A DNA stretch of 64,000 bases from Lithodes maja (Eukaryota; Arthropoda; Malacostraca; Decapoda; Lithodidae), in the NCBI GenBank assembly GCA_037953745.1, contig JBAKBP010007659.1, forward strand, positions 33,720 to 97,719, written 5' to 3'. Under the pieces are notes generated by a model that saw only the letters and a program-made list of their open reading frames with translations, did not search any database and was not told where the DNA came from. Position 1 is the first letter of the stretch. Every line of letters begins with the position of its first letter. The translations under genes were made by a program, and so were the position numbers. Shown one piece after another: positions 40,931 to 50,536 of the stretch.

Positions 40931-41999
40931 AAAAGGCATTTGTCCCTTTTCTGAGAGAGAGATATATATATAGAGAGAGAGAGAGATTTGTTCTTTGTGG
41001 GCGTGTCTAAGACAAGAGGTGATGGGAGTGAATGAATTGTGAAAAGTAGAATATAATTGTGTTCATCAAAACCGAGCCTGAAATTGCCATGTTATTTTCT
41101 TAATTACTGAGTAATGACTTTGTTTATTATAACTTTGAAATATATTTAGTACTAAGAAAACAAACTACCAATATGTAGAAGAGACGAAGAGTGTCTTAAT
41201 ACAAAATTAAGCGTTAGGAACTATGAAGCTAGGGCATGAAATAGACCGCCCAGTTTATATGATCGAAACATAGACTCCTGCTGTAAACTTTAGTTCTGTG
41301 AATTAAGAGGCTATACAATTACGTCCCATATACTGAGTACCTCGAAATGTAAGTAGATTAAATATTATTGCCTCGAATAATTATTAAAATAAAATTGATC
41401 AAGCAGGAGACGAAAACAATGAATATGAAGTAAAATTATTTATATATTAGACAGGAATTGGAAAGGGCGTCTGAAAGGGCTGCGTGAATTGGTAAACACA
41501 CACGAAATTAAGGAAGTATGTGAAGAGGACAGGATTATAGGAAGGGAGAGGGGAAGGGAATTAGAGCGATAATGAAGAGGAAGGGCAGGAATGAAGGCAC
41601 TGGTGTATGGTGGAGAAGGGATGGTGGTGAGGCGGAAGAAGGGAAGTGGTAGAGTATTGGAAGTGATGAGGTGTTAAGAGAGAAAGTGAGAGTGAGAGAG
41701 AGAGAGAGATAGATAGAGGGCGGGGGGGGGGGCAGATAGACAGAAAGACAGACACAGAGATAGAGAGAGAAAGATGGAGGGGGCTAACAGACACCTACCC
41801 TACATACAATGAACAGAGAAAGACTATAAGTATGGTATACAGAAAACATAAATTTATAACTTTTGTCCACATCTATGTCTTTAATGACTGTTTTTTAACT
41901 TCACTTACCCTTCAAAACTAAGTTAAAAATAGGTCTACTGAAAGTATCCTTCATAACGTAATTGATGAAAAATAAATGGCCTCGTTAACGAAGTTTCCG
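40931..41999. other. Gene-free stretch with short GA and G runs
   Basis: Short (GA)n at 40950-40987 and 41690-41712, and a G run near 41722-41731. No coding region recognised. Confidence 0.55.
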
Positions 42000-42311
42000 T
42001 TAATAGTTTGGATATCGTGAGTAACCAAGATTAGTTAGACCGGAGAATAATTGTTGCTGCTTTAATTGTTTAACCCATTCTGTACCGGTGACGTCTTTTT
42101 AATTGTATTGTAGCTATATTGCGTGCAGTTAAAGAAGGATCTATGGTAGTAAAAGGGTTAACTGAGATATTTCGAAGCCTGTTACTTGCCTGAGGCCCTT
42201 TTAAAACTGAATAAAATCCTCGCTGGTACAGAAGGGGTTAATAGTTTGGATATCGTGAGTAACCAAGATTAGTTAGACAGGAGAATAATTGTTATTGCTT
42301 TAATTGTTTAA
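42000..42311. repeat. 74-bp direct repeats flanking a TTAA MITE (X-M-X)
   Basis: X1 (42000-42073) and X2 (42238-42311) are nearly identical 74-bp sequences, each starting and ending in TTAA. Between them M (42074-42237, 164 bp) has inverted ends CCCATTCTGTACCGGTGA and, reversed, CCCCTTCTGTACCAGCGA. M looks like a third TTAA-targeting MITE; the long flanking repeats exceed a normal 4-bp duplication. Confidence 0.8.
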
Positions 42312-42374
42312 TAATGTAAATATTTATGTGGCAGACCAGAATGATGTTCTACCAGGAGGGACGGCATTCCTGAG

Positions 42375-43090
42375 GGGGGGAGGGGAAGGGATGAGGGGAT
42401 ATTACTGAGAGAGGGGAGAGCAAGGGGAAATGGGAATGGAAGAGAGGAGAGGATAATATTAGGAGAGTGGAGAGTAAAGGAGGGGGAAGAGATGAGGGGA
42501 CAATACTGAGAGAAGGGAGAGGGAGGGGAAGAGGAATGGAAGAGAGGAGAGGATAGTACTGGGAGAGGGGAGAGCAAGGGGAAATGGGAATGGAAGAGAG
42601 GAGAGGATAATATTAGGAGAGTGGAGAGCAAACGAGGGGGAAGAGAGGAGGGGACAATACTGAGAGAAGGGAGAGGGAGGGGAGGTGAGAATGGAAGCGA
42701 TGAGGCGATATTACTGGGAGAGGGGAGAGCAAGGAAGAGGGAGGGGTAGTGGGAATGGAAGAGAGGAGGGTATATTACTGAGAGAAGGAAGAGCCAGGGA
42801 GAGGGAGGGGTAGTGGGAATGGAAGAGAGGAGGGGATATTACTGAGACAGGGAAGAAGAAGGGGAAAGAGGAATGGAAGAGAGGAGGGGATATTACTGAG
42901 AGAGTGGAGAGGGAGGGGTAGTGGGAATGGAAGAGAGGAGGGGATATTATTGAGAGAGGGAAGAGAAAGAGGAAAGAGGAATGGAAACAAGGAGGGAATA
43001 TTACAGAGAGGGAAGAGGAAGAGGAATGGAAGAAAGGAGGGAATATTACTGAGAGAGGGAAGATGAAGGGGAAATGGGAATGGAAAATGA
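42375..43090. repeat. Purine-rich minisatellite (about 55-60-bp units)
   Basis: About twelve irregular units with a GGGAATGGAAGAGAGGAGGG core followed by GATATTACTGAGAGAG or variants (AATATTAGGAGAG, ACAATACTGAGAG). The variant order repeats, suggesting a longer higher-order period. The plus strand is nearly all purine. Minus-strand open frames are Phe/Pro/Leu/Ser repeats without coding meaning. Confidence 0.92.
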
Positions 43091-43119
43091 CGGAGTATAG
43101 GGAGTGGTATGGGAATTTA

Positions 43120-43275
43120 GGGATTTTTTTTTTTTTTTTTTTTTTGGATCCCCTTCTCCCTCATGTTTAGCCCCATCACTTTTTCCCCATATTTCTTTGT
43201 CAATAATACAACCTTTCATGCCATTTAGGTGTCGATTTGTTCCCGACGAGCGATAGCGAGCCTGTAATTTAGCTG
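43120..43275 (+). repeat. Dispersed repeat relic R, copy 3, after poly(T)
   Basis: A run of about 21 T (43126-43147) precedes GGATCC and TCATGTTTAGCCCCATCAC; CATTTAGGTG and CGATAGCGAGCCTG follow, as at 7500-7555. A 3' end of a poly(A) retroelement on the minus strand is possible. Confidence 0.45.
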
Positions 43276-43461
43276 GAATCGGCTTTCGGACGAAACATTT
43301 TCCTACCGAAAAATATACAAATCTATATAGTTACCGGATCAGATATTTTGACATTATCCACCTTAGTACAGGGTAAATCTCTTGAGTTGGATTTCCCCAT
43401 GACTAAATTTATCATTTTCCAGGTCTACTTTCTGTTGCCAAAGTGTGATTTATATTTGTTT

Positions 43462-43465
43462 ATAT
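43462..43465. repeat. 4-bp target duplication of gypsy copy B, left
   Basis: ATAT, repeated at 52347-52350 right after the other LTR. Confidence 0.75.
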
Positions 43466-45519
43466 TGTTTCGATCGGGTCTCGTATAAATCAGTGGCTCT
43501 TATACATTGGACTAGACTGGCATAAATGCAACAACGGAAACGCTAGATCCAACCCCTGATATATAATCCCGTCGAACAAAGAACACATATAGGGCCTACC
43601 CTCCAGAGTTATATCTGCGATAGCGGGGTATCTTAACCCTCTCCGACATATGACGCGATGTTCAGCCAATTGGGGATACTTTAAAGCCTGTGTTACCATC
43701 AGGGGTATTTAGAAACCTTTAGTTTAGTTACCTCAACCTCTGCAGTTGTCTTTGAGTTAGCTGTGGGCAGAAAACTAATTTTGGAGAGGTAATTATAAGA
43801 GTGAGAGAACTCTATTACTTATTGCTAATCTGGCAACCTCTGCGTCATAAATGCGTGAAAGGGTTAACTCTCAGTATCTATGTGCTTCTACTATAGGCTG
43901 ATGTTCTCTGAAACAGCCTATTACCTATAACATATGGTTGCTTAGTTATGGTACACAAGGAAAAGATAGTTAACTTAATTAAATCACAAGAGTGATCTAA
44001 TGCAAACAAGAAGAAGGTTTACTTAACGTTACTTTAATCAATAATATCTGTCACTCCTTTATGAAAGAAAGTGTTGTAAAGTCCTCAAGCACCGAACAAG
44101 GAATCTTCTGAATAATGTCGGATGCTACTAAGAAGAACGTATCGGAAATGGAACCACAAAATAGCAGGAGGCAGGACAATGCACGTGTAGGCTAAATACA
44201 CGAAAAGGCTGGACCTATAATGTTATTGGACACAAGAATATTATAAGCGGTGCAACAGTAATAATGCTCGCCACGAAAAAGTAGTACTCCTATTAACAAA
44301 ACCGGTCTATGCTGGTTGTGTCTCTCTACAGCAACCTAGACCTCAAAATGCTTGTGTAGAAATAATGGGTATGCATAAAAGAGTATATGATCTAATCCAG
44401 CTAATGTCTACCCGGGTAACAAAGTCTAGCTGGGATGCGCAAAGGTACAGAATTCTGGTGGAGCAAGGCAGCTCCTAGCCTAGTGTGGACCTTGGGTCTG
44501 TGTGGCCTGATTACGTTAATATGAAGGGGTGCTCTCTTGAGGATTCTCGATCACAAGTATCGAGTATCCTCCTGGCGACCCTCAAAAGTAAAAGCAAATA
44601 GAGTTAGAACAGTGTTGGGTGGATTAGGCAAGCAGCCCTCACGCACTACACAGTCTAAACTCCAAGGTACACAGACAAAAGATCCACCCAGGTAACCCAC
44701 AGAATCCGTAGTGTCGTGCAGCTCAAAAGTAGCCTACACACAGTGAAAACACCAACAGCAAGGTACCTGATCCCTAGTCTAGCATTATTTAACCCTGTAG
44801 AAACATTAGTGATTGATGGAGACAGTCCGAGCAATACAATCTCCCAAAAAGACAATGACTATCTTCAACCTTAGCCTAGTACATAAGAAATGTGCGATCC
44901 AGCATATAATACAATCTGGCCACCAATTCAAGGTGTGGATGCAGGGAACCAGAGGGGGATTGATATTAATAAAAGGTGAGGAAGTAGTAGAAATGATAGA
45001 GGCAGTAGAAGAGAAAGATTCTAAGACAAGAGTGTGGAACAGTTCAAGGGAGATGCTTAGAGTATGCTGTCTGGGACGGATCTGACCAGGATATTTCCAG
45101 GGACCGCATGGGTGGAGTCCCAGTTCGCAGGAATGGCACGAGGGCGCGCGACAGTCGCCCAGTAAGCAGCCGCCTAGTGGGCCGTGTTACGCAGGAGGCA
45201 ACGAATCCCGCGAGGCCTATGTAAGGGGGCCGGCCACGCGCCACACTCACCACCAAGTCACACCACCTGGTCTCTCTCTCTCTCTCTCCCCCGCTCGCCT
45301 TCCCATCATTCAATTACTTAACACAATACTTTCAATTGACTAAATAATATAGAAAGGATTGTGACAGACGAAAACAAAGAACAGTTCTGAACTGTCTGCA
45401 ACACAAGCTTTCTCAAGAAGGAAAGTACACAATGATAGGTAGACTGTAGCTACATTCTCTGCCCTGGCGAGCCCTAGCGAGTAAGCCATGCGGTTCTGGG
45501 GGAAGCGGTGAGCGTCACA
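43466..45519 (-). repeat. 3' LTR of copy B (2054 bp, MITE inside)
   Basis: Matches 50537-52346, plus 227 bp of MITE and its TTAA duplication (43637-43867) and a few small changes, such as an extra GGGCCTA near 43590. The terminal TGTTTCG has A-to-T relative to TGTTACG. Confidence 0.93.
43637..43863. mobile_element. TTAA-flanked MITE 1, uninterrupted copy
   Basis: Flanked by TTAA (43633-43636, 43864-43867). Starts CCCTCTCCGACATATGACGC and ends GCGTGAAAGGG. The 5' LTR of the same element has the empty site (ATCTTAACTCTCAG near 50695-50705), which fixes the ends exactly. Lacks the nested MITE 2 of 38277-38626. Confidence 0.93.
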
Positions 45520-46092
45520 CCCCACCCAAGATTTTTAAGAGGCTCCAACTATGAGCTCTAAATCTGACACGCAGAACCCATACAAAATTCGCCACTCCTA
45601 GTCACCCAGCGACAATGAAATGTAAAGCACAGTTCTCTTCAAAATAACACATTATAAAAATGAACAACCCCTCCCAACACAATAGATTAAATTACTTATG
45701 CTCATAAGAGCGAGCTTCACTAGCCCAGCCTTCTGAGAGGAGTACAACTCAGAATTTCTGCTATAACATACTTTAAAAAAATTTAACTATCAAAGAAAGA
45801 GTTTTTATAGGATTTTTATATTTTTAATATGTTTATGGCGGCTGCACTACAGGGGCAGCCTAGTTTTTTCTTCTATACCAACACAGCAACTCCTACTTTA
45901 CGACCCAATACGCTGGGCTACCCACGCGAGCCAACAAGCACCAGACGTAAACATACTAATCAAACCAAAGTAGGAGGCTACCCTTGTGATGATCTACCCC
46001 GGGTCTTCCACCCTCGATAAGCAATCTGCAATCACATTCTCAGAACCGGCAATATGGCGTATGTCTAGGTTGTATTCCTGCAACATTAATGA

Positions 46093-49000
46093 CTACCTGG
46101 TCAGCCTCATATTCCGGTTATGGAATTGATTCAGGAACTTGAGGGGGTGATGGTCGGTGTAGATCACCACCACTGGTCCATAGGCTGGAACAAACACCTC
46201 AAAGTGCCTGAGCGCTAGCACAATCGCCAGCAGTTCCTTCTCAACTACTGAATAGTTCTTCTGCGCCGAGTTGAACATTTTTGAGAAGAAACTGACTGGG
46301 TGCTCCAGCCCATCTTCGTCTGATTGCATCAGAACGGCACCAGCCCCCACACCACTGGCATCAGTTGCCAGCTGGAATGGTCGGCTAAAGTCCGGGGCCC
46401 TGAGGATTGGGTGAGTACACAACAGGTGTTTTACTAGCAAAAAAGCCCTCTCACACTCAGGCGCCCACTTAAACTTTCTATCTTTGGCCAATAGGTCCGT
46501 CAGAGGAGCCAGCACAGTAGAATAGCCCTTTATAAAGCGGCGGTAGTAACCAATCATGCCCAAAAACCTCATGATCTGTTTCTTGGTGGACGGCCTGGGG
46601 AAGTGGTTAATAGCCAATATCTTGTTCTGTGGGGGGCAAACCTGGCCCAAACCCACCATGAACCCCAGATACTGCACGGTAGCCCGCACAAAATCACACT
46701 TTCCCAGGTTGACCACCAAGTTTGCCTCGCTTAATTTCTTAAATAGGGATTCTACATGTTCACAGTGGCTCTTGAAATCGTCATCGTAGATAATGACGTC
46801 GTCCAGGTACACGGTACACTTCGGAATGTCAGCCACTAACTCGTTCATCAAGCTTTGGAAGGTCGCTGGTGCGTTCTTTAGACCGTACGGCATGACATTA
46901 CAACGATATGTAGCACCATCCACCACAAAACCACACACCTCTTTCACCCATTCAGACAAAGGCACCTGCCAGTAACCTTTTACCAGGTCCACCTTGGTCA
47001 AGAACTTAGCCCTGCCAACCTTGTCTACACAGTCATCGACCCGGGGAAGAGGATATGGGTTGGTGGAAGTCAAGCCGTTTAGCCTGCGGTAATCAACACA
47101 GAAGCGCACCTTGCCATCCGGCTTAGGTTGCAGCGTTACGAGAGATGTCCACTTTACTGCCCCCTTCTCGATCAGTCCCTGTTGCAACATATACTCCAAC
47201 TCCGCCCGGAGGGCCGGAAGTTTAATAGGGGGCACTGATTTGAAGGGTGGGTGGTCTCCGACGTCAACGTCGTGCACCTCCCGAGTAGTGAGGCCTGGGT
47301 GTTCCGCAAATACAGTAGGGTATAAACAAAATAGGCGCTCGACAGCCACACGCTGTTGCTCAGGTAGGTGTTGCACAGCTTCATGAGCCGCCTGTCTCGT
47401 GTTTCCCGCCCACTGATCTGCAGAAACATGATAATCCCAGTTGTCATCCACCTGCGCATGACTGTCCCGTTCTCCTTCTCCACCTTGACTGCTGAAAGTC
47501 ATCACGGGGACAGTGAGAGGCTCAGGTGGGCGCCTCACATACTCCTTCATCAGGTTGACATGACATAACTGATTCCTCTTACGCCTGTCTGGAGTGGCCA
47601 CCAGGTAATCTAAGTCCGAGAGCTTCTCTGCTACCCTATAAGGACCAGCGTACTTTGCGGATAAGGGGTGACCTACAAGAGGGAGTAGTATCAACACCTC
47701 CTGACCCACGTGAAACTCCCTGAGTTTCACCTTGTGGTCGTACCTGTCCTTCATGAGGGCCTGAGAGCCTACCAGATTGCGGCCAGCCAACTCCAGACCA
47801 CGCAACATTCGTTCTCCACTCTCAAGCTCGACAGCACCGTCACTACACTCCAGAACCTCCGGGTCTTTTAGCTGCAATTTGCGAATATCTGAGGGAGCTA
47901 GCCTGTCTAAGTGTTTGCGAAACAACTCATGCCCTCCCCCAACATCGAACTTTGCATCCCGTTGCTCTCTCCGTGTATACCGTTGCTGCCTCTGAGTCTC
48001 GTTAAGCCCTGCCTCTACACTCTCAGTGACAGGTGGTGGTGCTTCTCCAGACTCTACTAACGGTGCTAATACTGAGTCCCCGAGAAGCGCTGCTGGTACT
48101 AGACTCTCCACCGTATCAGCTTTCAGCACCTTCTCGTGACCGTTCCTCCGCTTATTTGAAGACTGTTGGTTAGGCTGTGACTCCCTGGATGCGAGAGATC
48201 TGGTTACAACACACGCCATTGGTTGCACCTGACACTTCTCAACCCACTCCTGTTCCTCCCTACTCACGTCGGCCGGCTCCTCGGCAACGACTAAGGGTGA
48301 AACCTTAGAAGCAGGCACCGGAAAGTCATTGCCGAGAAGGAGGTCGACGCCCCCAACAGGCAATTTCTCCACGATTCCCACATCCAGTTCGCGAGTCACA
48401 CCGTCAACTTCAAGCTCCATTCTAACAAGCGGGTATGACCTAGTTGCATTAACTCCATGCACCACAACTACCCGCGCCGCGTTTATGGGTCTACCAGTGA
48501 AATTCTTCAAGAGTGTCTGAGAGGCACCTGTGTCACGCAAAAGCTGTACCCCGTGCTTCTTGCCCCCCCACTTCACGCAGCCATGCCCTCTATGGGCGCA
48601 AAAGGCATCGCGGACAGGGTTCGAGCCTTCCGGATCCTTCTTCACTGGCGGTGCTCCATCCTCTGATCTTATGCCTCCAGCAAACACAGAAGACTTCTGC
48701 AACACCCCAATGCTGCGAGCCAATGACACAGCCGCCGTGGGAGGTCTGCTCGGACAAGCTTTTGCCATGTGCCCCTCTTCGTGACAGTGATAACACTCAA
48801 ATTTCCCCTTGGACTTATACTGAGGTGTAAAAGTCCCCTGACCCTTCTTAAACGGGGCGGTGCTAGGTTTGTGATCAGTCTTGGTGTCATTGCTTTTAAA
48901 TTTATGTGTGTCCATATTCCGGGGAGGGGGAGGGTAATGCTCCTTAACGCCTACATCGTTTCTCTGTGCAGAGCCGCACCCCCGAATTAGTGACAACCGA

Positions 49001-49533
49001 CGATCAGCCATCTCTGCTGCTTCTACGAGAGTTCTTGGGTTCTTCTCTTTAAGGTTTAAAGTCAAGTCGCCGCCCGTACAATTATAAAACTGCTCTAGAA
49101 GCATCAACTGTTTCATCTCATCAAACGTAGTTGTCTTCTCTGATCTGAGCCAGTTTCCCATAGCATCGGACAGGTCCCGGGCGTGCTCCAAGAAGGTACT
49201 GTCTCGCCCCATAGTCACACCCCGGAACTTTAACCTATATGTCTCGGGTTGTAGCTCATATGCCCGCAGGACAGCCTCCTTGAGCTCCTCATAAACAACG
49301 CAGGACTCCAAAGGCAGTGCATCGTAAGCCTTGAGCCCCTTACCTACGAGTCTAGAGGACACAAGGGCCGCCCACTTAACTTCAGGCCACTGATGCTCCC
49401 GGCACTTCTTCTCAAATCTATTGAAAAACTCTGTGACACTCGTCAAATACAGGGACCAGTTTGAGAAGGTGCGACAGAGACTGATCATGCGCACGGTTTC
49501 CAGTACCGAGTCGCTCTCCCGTCGTCTCAACAC
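46093..49533 (-). CDS. gag-protease-RT-RNase H polyprotein, integrase core deleted (copy B)
   Basis: Genuine reading begins at about 49440; the first 30 or so codons are out of frame, reached by a 4-base loss in gag. In order: Gag core (SVTEFFNRFEKK onward), CCHC knuckle (CYHCHEEGHMAKAC, near 48750-48795), protease with DTGAS (near 48520-48540), linker, an in-frame junction near 47815-47830 where the integrase zinc domain and core are missing, the integrase C-terminal module (GPYR near 47640), RT with CVDYRRLN and catalytic YLDD (46798-46809), RNase H (DASGVGAGAV near 46350; YTDHHPL near 46160). Integrase remnants lie upstream of RT. A TGG-to-TAG change ends it at 46093; the family frame would run to 45994. 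RT and RNase H key residues are intact. Confidence 0.92.
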   Translation of the reverse strand: MLRRRESDSVLETVRMISLCRTFSNWSLYLTSVTEFFNRFEKKCREHQWPEVKWAALVSSRLVGKGLKAYDALPLESCVVYEELKEAVLRAYELQPETYRLKFRGVTMGRDSTFLEHARDLSDAMGNWLRSEKTTTFDEMKQLMLLEQFYNCTGGDLTLNLKEKNPRTLVEAAEMADRRLSLIRGCGSAQRNDVGVKEHYPPPPRNMDTHKFKSNDTKTDHKPSTAPFKKGQGTFTPQYKSKGKFECYHCHEEGHMAKACPSRPPTAAVSLARSIGVLQKSSVFAGGIRSEDGAPPVKKDPEGSNPVRDAFCAHRGHGCVKWGGKKHGVQLLRDTGASQTLLKNFTGRPINAARVVVVHGVNATRSYPLVRMELEVDGVTRELDVGIVEKLPVGGVDLLLGNDFPVPASKVSPLVVAEEPADVSREEQEWVEKCQVQPMACVVTRSLASRESQPNQQSSNKRRNGHEKVLKADTVESLVPAALLGDSVLAPLVESGEAPPPVTESVEAGLNETQRQQRYTRREQRDAKFDVGGGHELFRKHLDRLAPSDIRKLQLKDPEVLECSDGAVELESGERMLRGLELAGRNLVGSQALMKDRYDHKVKLREFHVGQEVLILLPLVGHPLSAKYAGPYRVAEKLSDLDYLVATPDRRKRNQLCHVNLMKEYVRRPPEPLTVPVMTFSSQGGEGERDSHAQVDDNWDYHVSADQWAGNTRQAAHEAVQHLPEQQRVAVERLFCLYPTVFAEHPGLTTREVHDVDVGDHPPFKSVPPIKLPALRAELEYMLQQGLIEKGAVKWTSLVTLQPKPDGKVRFCVDYRRLNGLTSTNPYPLPRVDDCVDKVGRAKFLTKVDLVKGYWQVPLSEWVKEVCGFVVDGATYRCNVMPYGLKNAPATFQSLMNELVADIPKCTVYLDDVIIYDDDFKSHCEHVESLFKKLSEANLVVNLGKCDFVRATVQYLGFMVGLGQVCPPQNKILAINHFPRPSTKKQIMRFLGMIGYYRRFIKGYSTVLAPLTDLLAKDRKFKWAPECERAFLLVKHLLCTHPILRAPDFSRPFQLATDASGVGAGAVLMQSDEDGLEHPVSFFSKMFNSAQKNYSVVEKELLAIVLALRHFEVFVPAYGPVVVIYTDHHPLKFLNQFHNRNMRLTR

Positions 49534-50281
49534 GAGACTTCTCTAAATCCATGTCGCCACAGTATCTTGTAGATTCTAGTTCAGTCCTAAGCTCAGCTTC
49601 CCTCGTCTGTTGCTGCATCCTAGCCAGCTCTTTTCTCTCTTCTATCTTAGCTAGCTCATTTCTCTCTTCTATCTTAGCTAGCTCATTTCTCTCTTCTATC
49701 TTAGCTAGCTCTTTTCTCTCTTCTATCTTAGCTAGCTCTTTTCTCTCTTCTATCTTAGCTAGCTCTGTCTGCTGTTGACTCTGATGTTGCATCTTTGCCA
49801 TCTCGATCTGAAAGAGCATCTCCGGGGTCAAACCTTGAGGAGGAGGAGGAGATGCAATGATGTTAGAAATACCTGGTGATCCCTCCAGGGGCAAACCACC
49901 CTGCCAGTCACTACCCACCTGCGGAAGCGTGCTCAGGGTCGGTACTCCAATAGGAGAATTGGGAGTCGAGTGAAGGGGAGGCTCGGCCAAAGGGCTCTGA
50001 GCACTCACCCTACCTCATACGCCAGTCACCCCACCCAGCACACACGTCATCAGGTCATCCTTGGTCATGCCACTAGTACATACATGACCGATAGCTGCGG
50101 CTAAGCACTGGAGACCGTACCGATTCACCCCCACCAACCGGTCGGAAGTAACAGGCCATTGTAAAAAATTCCTTGCATCCTCCTCACTGTTCACCAAGTT
50201 AACAACCTGCCCATGCTGCTGCTCCTCAGCTTCTACATCACGTACTGTGTCTTCATCCTGCACTGATCCGCTATAAGACAT
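49418..50281 (-). pseudogene. gag N-terminal part of copy B (stop and frameshift)
   Basis: Starts at ATG 50281 (MSYSGS), as in copy A. A CGA-to-TGA stop ends the first segment at 50015; the reading continues to about 49440, where four bases are lost relative to copy A. It encodes the acidic N-terminal domain, a Pro-rich linker and a coiled coil containing about six 9-residue repeats of the type ELAKIEERK (49624-49773), more than in copy A. Confidence 0.9.
49624..49773 (-). repeat. 27-bp tandem repeat coding a gag coiled coil
   Basis: About six units of 27 bp, each nine residues (ELAKIEERK or ...N). Copy A has only scattered single units; copies C and D have 7-residue RRQENET-type repeats at the equivalent position. 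Confidence 0.9.
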
Positions 50282-50516
50282 GATGCTCACTGAAGATTTT
50301 TCACTTTGATACACAAAAAAGAAGTACCCCAAACTCTTATACCACAATATTCACAATAAAAAATTCTCAGAGACCGCTTAAGTGCTATATTACTTTGCTA
50401 AAAAAATAATTCTTGCATGTCCTCAAAAAATATTCCACAAAATCAACTAATGTTCACTGCCTAAACTGTGAGAAAAATCTGCACAATAACCTGCAATTAT
50501 ATGTCAGTTCACCAAA

Positions 50517-50534
50517 TCCTGACCTAGGTCGCCA
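50517..50534 (-). other. tRNA primer-binding site of copy B
   Basis: TGGCGACCTAGGTCAGGA in element orientation, two bases from the LTR. Confidence 0.75.
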
Positions 50535-50536
50535 TT

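Noticed and set aside
42308..42990. Minus-strand Pro/Phe/Ser/Leu-rich open frames, possible membrane or silk-like protein
   Set aside because: They translate the purine-rich minisatellite; other frames are also open.
43490..45313. Small ORFs repeated almost identically at 44655-45313 and 51490-52142
   Set aside because: They fall in the two LTRs of copy B, so the duplication is explained, and they show no domain.
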